DNA from: a virus
DNA length: 51,677 nucleotides
Direction: 5' to 3' (one strand)
Virus record (IMG/VR): IMGVR_UViG_3300022602_000142
Location: 1-51,677 of that record
A program made the position numbers and the translations under genes. Below, piece after piece: positions 47,907 to 51,677 of the stretch (the first letter of the stretch is position 1; every line of letters begins with the position of its first letter). Below the pieces are notes generated by a model. It was not told the origin of the DNA. It saw only the letters and a list, made by a program, of their open reading frames with translations, and ran no database searches.

Positions 47907-50460
47907 ATGGATATGTGTTAGGTAAAATAGTTTTACGTGGGAATAAAACATAAAAATCTTTACTGTCTAATGGATTTGGTACTGGGGTGCCACTTGGTAA
48001 ATCTGTCCATGCAGGTGGAGTTAATGTGTTATTGTAGTCATATGTCATAGATTTATTAACGCTAAATCTATCTATTTCAAAGTTAATTTGATTTAACACA
48101 TATGGCTGAGGGTTACCATTTACATTATAATTTAACCAATTATTTTGTATTTGATATTGTATGTATTCCGCATAACTTACAGTTTGACCGTTAAGGGTAG
48201 TAGTGCCAGGTAATGTATAACATATTACCCATGCTGGAACGAATCCCAATGTCCCACCATTACTTTGCTGACTTGTCATCCATGCTGGCAATAAACTACT
48301 GCTATAAGTTTGACCAAGAACTTGCCCTACACGCTCTCTCATATCAATTAAACTGTTTGGATATAGTTCTTGCGCATGTCCTGGATCTAAACTAGTATAA
48401 TATGTTGGGTTACCATTACTATCAGGGTAGATATAACTTGTATAAATGTCTGTTACGCTAGTATACCATGGTCCCAAAAATAACGGTATAGGTCTAGGCC
48501 ATTCAATACTTTCGGGTATGCTTATACCCTGTGGGTTTACCAAATTATCAATAACGTTACTATATACAACTTCATATATAACATTGCCATTGCTATCTTT
48601 AGCAACAGCAGTGTTGATTTGTCCCAATGTCAAATTTCGCCAATAATGGTTTTGTGTTACTGCTGCTACATATTGATCAAAGTCACTAGCATCAATGCCA
48701 TATGCGTGTACATATGTAACATCAGTGGCTACACCAAAATTAGGATCATCTGGTCTATAAATGAAACTTGGTGGTATAAGAGTTGGATTTTGTAATAATC
48801 CTTCTAAAATCAAACGTTGTTCTAACGGTGGAGCAGCCGTAATATAAAGAGTATCACATGGGTTATCGAACTCTTGATAGACACTCATACTAAAATTTTG
48901 TGTAGATTGAATTAATGGATAGTTGGGTGAATATGCTTTAACAGTAAAATTATATGTTAAAGTAGTGTCAACTGGTGTTAATTCATCTTGTGGTTGCCAA
49001 GCAACATTGCCAACTATTTCTCCATTGCTTAATAAATTTAAATTTGGAGGAAGCGATCCACTTATGATTTCATACTGCAAAGGTATATCACATTCGGCAA
49101 ATACTGAAAATGTACAAGGTGTACCATTAGACAATGTTCCTAAAACTGAAGGACTTAACCACGTAATTGTTCCATTAATATCATTTGCAATTACAAAACT
49201 AAATGTAAAAAATGTTGATTGAACTGTAGGGAAGTTTGCTTTTTGTACTTGTACATCAAAAGTAAATGTATTGATAGTGTTTGGACTTACTACAGGTGTT
49301 CCCGATATCCATCCAGTATAAGGGTCACCAATTAACCCCAATGGCAATCCTATATAGTTATACTTTAAACTATCTCCATCAAAATCGTAGCCAAGTATTT
49401 CAAATTGAAATAACTCACCACTTAATATTGATCCTATATTAGCAGGAACATTAGTTGGATATGTGTTGCCGTTACTATTTTCTGGCAATATATAATATGC
49501 ATAAATTTCAGGATTATTTGTTATATCATAACTTTCTGGTCGTGTGTTAAGAATAGTAGGCACACGTGTATGCGGCGGTAATCCTGGACCTCCTTGACCT
49601 GTTGGAGTATTTTGATTTATAACTGTTATAAAATAACTTTGTAAATCATTACCCAATGGGCTTTGCAATTCTAAACTAAAACTATATGTGGTAATAGTTG
49701 GTTCACCTGCAACGCTATTAGGCAATACAGTTGTTAAAAATCCACTATCGTTGGTTAAAGAAACAATTGGTCCATATTGAGATGTGCTAATAGTAAATTG
49801 TGTGTTGTTAATAATTGAAGCAACGTAATATGTTTGTCCAGGTATAATATTACCAAATGAAGTTCCTGTAAATGTAATTTGTCTTCCAACAACAAACCCT
49901 GATGTACTTACTACTGTAATACTATTGTTTATACTGCTAGTAACAGTAGCATAAGTTACAACTGTTTCAAAATTAATATAGGTAACTGGGGGATTAGGAT
50001 ACCCTCGTATAATGCCATATTCATTTATTTCTAATCCTGGAGGTAAATTACCCTGTATTAATCCAATCGTAACAGGATTACTACTTACTGGGTTACTGTA
50101 AAGTATAGGATATTCTACCCAAAGACTGTCAAGAGTTGTTAATATCTGTCCTGCAGGAGTAGTAAACGCTGGGCTTGGAGCCGCTGCTATTGTAATTGTA
50201 AAGGTTCTATCTTGTATATTACCTAAATTATCTGTAACTCGTATAGCAAAAGGATAAGTTGTAACTATGCTAACAGTTGGCTCATTACCTAATAACAAGC
50301 CATTTGAATTTAAAGTAACCCCAGGTGGAAGTGTGCCACTTAACAATGTATATGTAAGTGTGGTTGCTGGTGCAACAGCACTAGCAGAAAATTGAAATAC
50401 AATAGAAGTTTGAAAAATTCCTATTGATCCTGCTGGCGTATTCCAAACTGGGGCTGTCAT
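47905..50460 (-). CDS. Large Ig-like-domain virion adhesin or baseplate protein (851 aa)
   Basis: The protein contains several putative Ig (He_PIG-like) repeats. Each has a LPPG(V/L)xLxxNGxxxG turn and a Y-F-x-(I/V)-x(V/A)-x-D/Q strand, for example at residues 43-85 (SGTLPPGVTLNSNGLLLGNE), near 140, 360 and 470. The last 250 residues are aromatic- and Pro-rich and distinct. Ig modules on phage surface proteins often bind cell-surface carbohydrates. It is coupled to the endolysin gene upstream by 1 nt. Confidence 0.75.
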   Translation of the reverse strand: MTAPVWNTPAGSIGIFQTSIVFQFSASAVAPATTLTYTLLSGTLPPGVTLNSNGLLLGNEPTVSIVTTYPFAIRVTDNLGNIQDRTFTITIAAAPSPAFTTPAGQILTTLDSLWVEYPILYSNPVSSNPVTIGLIQGNLPPGLEINEYGIIRGYPNPPVTYINFETVVTYATVTSSINNSITVVSTSGFVVGRQITFTGTSFGNIIPGQTYYVASIINNTQFTISTSQYGPIVSLTNDSGFLTTVLPNSVAGEPTITTYSFSLELQSPLGNDLQSYFITVINQNTPTGQGGPGLPPHTRVPTILNTRPESYDITNNPEIYAYYILPENSNGNTYPTNVPANIGSILSGELFQFEILGYDFDGDSLKYNYIGLPLGLIGDPYTGWISGTPVVSPNTINTFTFDVQVQKANFPTVQSTFFTFSFVIANDINGTITWLSPSVLGTLSNGTPCTFSVFAECDIPLQYEIISGSLPPNLNLLSNGEIVGNVAWQPQDELTPVDTTLTYNFTVKAYSPNYPLIQSTQNFSMSVYQEFDNPCDTLYITAAPPLEQRLILEGLLQNPTLIPPSFIYRPDDPNFGVATDVTYVHAYGIDASDFDQYVAAVTQNHYWRNLTLGQINTAVAKDSNGNVIYEVVYSNVIDNLVNPQGISIPESIEWPRPIPLFLGPWYTSVTDIYTSYIYPDSNGNPTYYTSLDPGHAQELYPNSLIDMRERVGQVLGQTYSSSLLPAWMTSQQSNGGTLGFVPAWVICYTLPGTTTLNGQTVSYAEYIQYQIQNNWLNYNVNGNPQPYVLNQINFEIDRFSVNKSMTYDYNNTLTPPAWTDLPSGTPVPNPLDSKDFYVLFPRKTILPNTYP

Positions 50461-50461
50461 C

Positions 50462-51079
50462 TTATCCTTGTAGTATAGCTAAGGCTGCGTTATACTTTGC
50501 TGTTCTATCATCAAGGCCAATTGTACCACCATTGATACGCTTAGTCATTGTTAAGATATCACCTTTATCAGCAATGTCATTAAGACCATGTGTATTCCAG
50601 AACCAAGCAGCACTGGCTACAGCGCCTTCTGTTGTTTCTAAAAATGCTACGGTGTCATCTAATGATTTGCCTAATGATGCTGCGAATTTAGTATAATTGT
50701 CTTTGCCAGTTAATTGAATTAGTCCGCGACCACAAAATTTGTAACCGTCGCCACTTGCTTCATCGCCATTGCCCATACGACTTGCGTATACTTTGTTAGC
50801 AATCTTTTGTGGATTACGAGCATAAGCATTTGCTGTGTCGGCATCTGGGAAATACTTGTGGAATATCTTTTGTAAACCATCAGCACTATAGTTTAAGTTT
50901 TCTTTAACAAAGTTAAAGTCACCACTTTCGTGTGCTACTTGTGCTAAAAAACCTGCCATGCGTTGTGGTGTGTTAATACTATAGTTTGCGCATTCTGTGT
51001 TTAATGCGTCAACAAACTTTGCTAATGTGTCGTGATTTGTTTTTGGACACAATTTTTGTAATAAATCTACTGTTACCAT
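50462..51079 (-). CDS. GH19 chitinase-type endolysin
   Basis: The 205-aa protein has the GH19 lysozyme/chitinase core. AQVAHESGDF has the catalytic Glu51, followed by GDGYKFCGRGLIQLTGKDNY (substrate-binding Gly-rich block) and WFWNTHGLNDIADKG. Ending is RINGG...LDDRTAKYNAAL. It cleaves peptidoglycan glycan strands at lysis. No signal peptide, so a holin is needed; holin-like genes occur at 41763 and in the curli operon. AAGGAG precedes its ATG. Confidence 0.9.
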   Translation of the reverse strand: MVTVDLLQKLCPKTNHDTLAKFVDALNTECANYSINTPQRMAGFLAQVAHESGDFNFVKENLNYSADGLQKIFHKYFPDADTANAYARNPQKIANKVYASRMGNGDEASGDGYKFCGRGLIQLTGKDNYTKFAASLGKSLDDTVAFLETTEGAVASAAWFWNTHGLNDIADKGDILTMTKRINGGTIGLDDRTAKYNAALAILQG

Positions 51080-51097
51080 TGGATATGTTCTCCTTTA

Positions 51098-51677
51098 TTA
51101 TCCGTAAGTTGCGTTCAATGTATACCACTGTGTAGTAGTTACTGATTGAAAATCAAGTCTGCCGCCTGCTGCTAATGAATACGCAACATTTGCACCTAAG
51201 TTGTTAATTTGTCCATTAACTGCTGGGTATACAGCCAACGCATTTGCAGAAGTATTTATAATTGTAATACGTATGCCTGCAGTTGGTGTTGGGAACACTA
51301 CTCCACTTCCGCTTGCTACAGTTGATACAACATTTATTTGAGATGTAATTGCTGTGGCATTACTTTGTACAGTTCCTGCTGCACTTATGTTTGTAGTTAC
51401 ACTTGGTACAAAGTATCCAGTGTTTGCGATGACACTAGGTCCTGTAATATTACCACTACTGTTTAACGAAGTTAATGTTCCTACACTTGTAATGTTTGGT
51501 TGTGCCGCGCTTGATACTGTAGCCGCATAACTTGTTGTTGGGATACTCAATGTACCAGTGACATTAGACCCTGTTAAGCTAGTTAACCCAGAACCATTAG
51601 CATACAATACCATTGATGCAGTATTGACTGTTGAAGTTACATTCAAAAGTGTTGTTGCAAAAGAAACTGACCAACCA
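51098..51677 (-). CDS. C-terminal part of a fibre-like structural protein (5' end outside window)
   Basis: The frame is open to the window edge; the TTG at 51646 is an internal codon, not a real start. It carries Asn/Thr/Ser/Gly-rich repeats (SGNITGPSVIANTGYFVPS) and a C-terminal domain (GIRITIINTSANALAVYPA followed by LAAGGRLDFQSVTTTQWYTL). This pattern is typical of phage fibre tips or tail-associated proteins. The gene ends 18 nt before the endolysin start. Confidence 0.7.
   Translation of the reverse strand, partial: GWSVSFATTLLNVTSTVNTASMVLYANGSGLTSLTGSNVTGTLSIPTTSYAATVSSAAQPNITSVGTLTSLNSSGNITGPSVIANTGYFVPSVTTNISAAGTVQSNATAITSQINVVSTVASGSGVVFPTPTAGIRITIINTSANALAVYPAVNGQINNLGANVAYSLAAGGRLDFQSVTTTQWYTLNATYG

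Noticed and set aside
51098-51646. Complete gene starting at 51646
   Set aside because: The codon is TTG and the frame stays open to the window edge, so the gene is partial.
1-51677. tRNA genes and CRISPR arrays
   Set aside because: I saw no cloverleaf-like segments or regularly spaced direct repeats, but a tRNA scan was not possible by eye and a short tRNA could be missed.

Overview
The window looks like part of a large, A+T-rich, T4-like (myovirus-type) bacteriophage genome. The evidence is a T4-type replication set: family B DNA polymerase (gp43-like, 3277-5991), sliding clamp (gp45-like, 2480-3196), clamp-loader ATPase (gp44-like, 43468-44391) and a DsbA-like small DNA-binding protein. 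T4-type late-promoter boxes (TATAAATA and close variants) sit in front of many genes. There is also a structural and lysis end with tail-fibre-like proteins and a GH19 endolysin. Genes are tightly packed with ATGA/TAATG overlaps, and nearly all lie on the minus strand. The host is probably a Gram-negative aquatic bacterium, because the phage carries an outer-membrane curli secretion lipoprotein (CsgG). That host guess is inference.

Layout, left to right. 1-3196: a partial QueD-like T-fold protein, a small protein, a DpdA/TGT-like 7-deazaguanine transglycosylase, a 114-aa protein and the sliding clamp, all behind a sigma70-like promoter. 3277-6849: DNA polymerase, SGNH hydrolase and DsbA-like protein, with their own sigma70-like promoter. 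6941-8786 (plus): a putative glycosyltransferase-like protein and a class I glutamine-amidotransferase-like protein behind a T4 late box. 8787-11018: an HExxH metallopeptidase and two proteins with capsid-targeting-like N termini. 11032-14845: a small-molecule or surface-modification cluster (two 2OG-type or sulfotransferase-like families, C26 amidotransferase, ferritin-like diiron protein). 14936-15670 (plus): a methyltransferase. 15658-22664: a curli-type operon (two holin-like membrane proteins, CsgF, CsgG, two curlin-repeat proteins, a FecR-domain protein, a CHASE2-adenylate cyclase). 22746-33340: late genes, several starting with a T4 internal-protein-like capsid-targeting peptide, including one whose C terminus resembles a YafQ/RelE toxin. 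This stretch also holds a secreted NUC nuclease, a Dps-like protein and a DNA methyltransferase. 33391-35738 (plus): two more putative glycosyltransferase-like paralogues, ended by a strong bidirectional terminator. 35769-46566: GT-A glycosyltransferase, nucleotidyltransferase, ClpA, DnaJ, holin-like protein, clamp loader, GroES-like co-chaperonin and a DnaE-fragment-like protein. 46570-51677: virion fibre or adhesin proteins and the endolysin.

Four points stand out. (1) CsgF-CsgG-curlin-FecR-curlin-CHASE2 cyclase forms a complete-looking phage-borne amyloid secretion and signalling module. (2) Two unrelated promoter classes (sigma70-like and T4-late-like) are repeatedly placed so that the predicted transcript begins at, or within 2 nt of, the ATG, which suggests systematic leaderless mRNAs. 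(3) A set of proteins shares short N-terminal peptides ending in (I/L)xE, like the T4 capsid-targeting sequence, so they may be packaged and injected. One of them carries a YafQ-like toxin domain. (4) The gene at 29789-30158 is split by a frameshift at ATT-TGA. Functions are read from motifs by eye; no database search was run.
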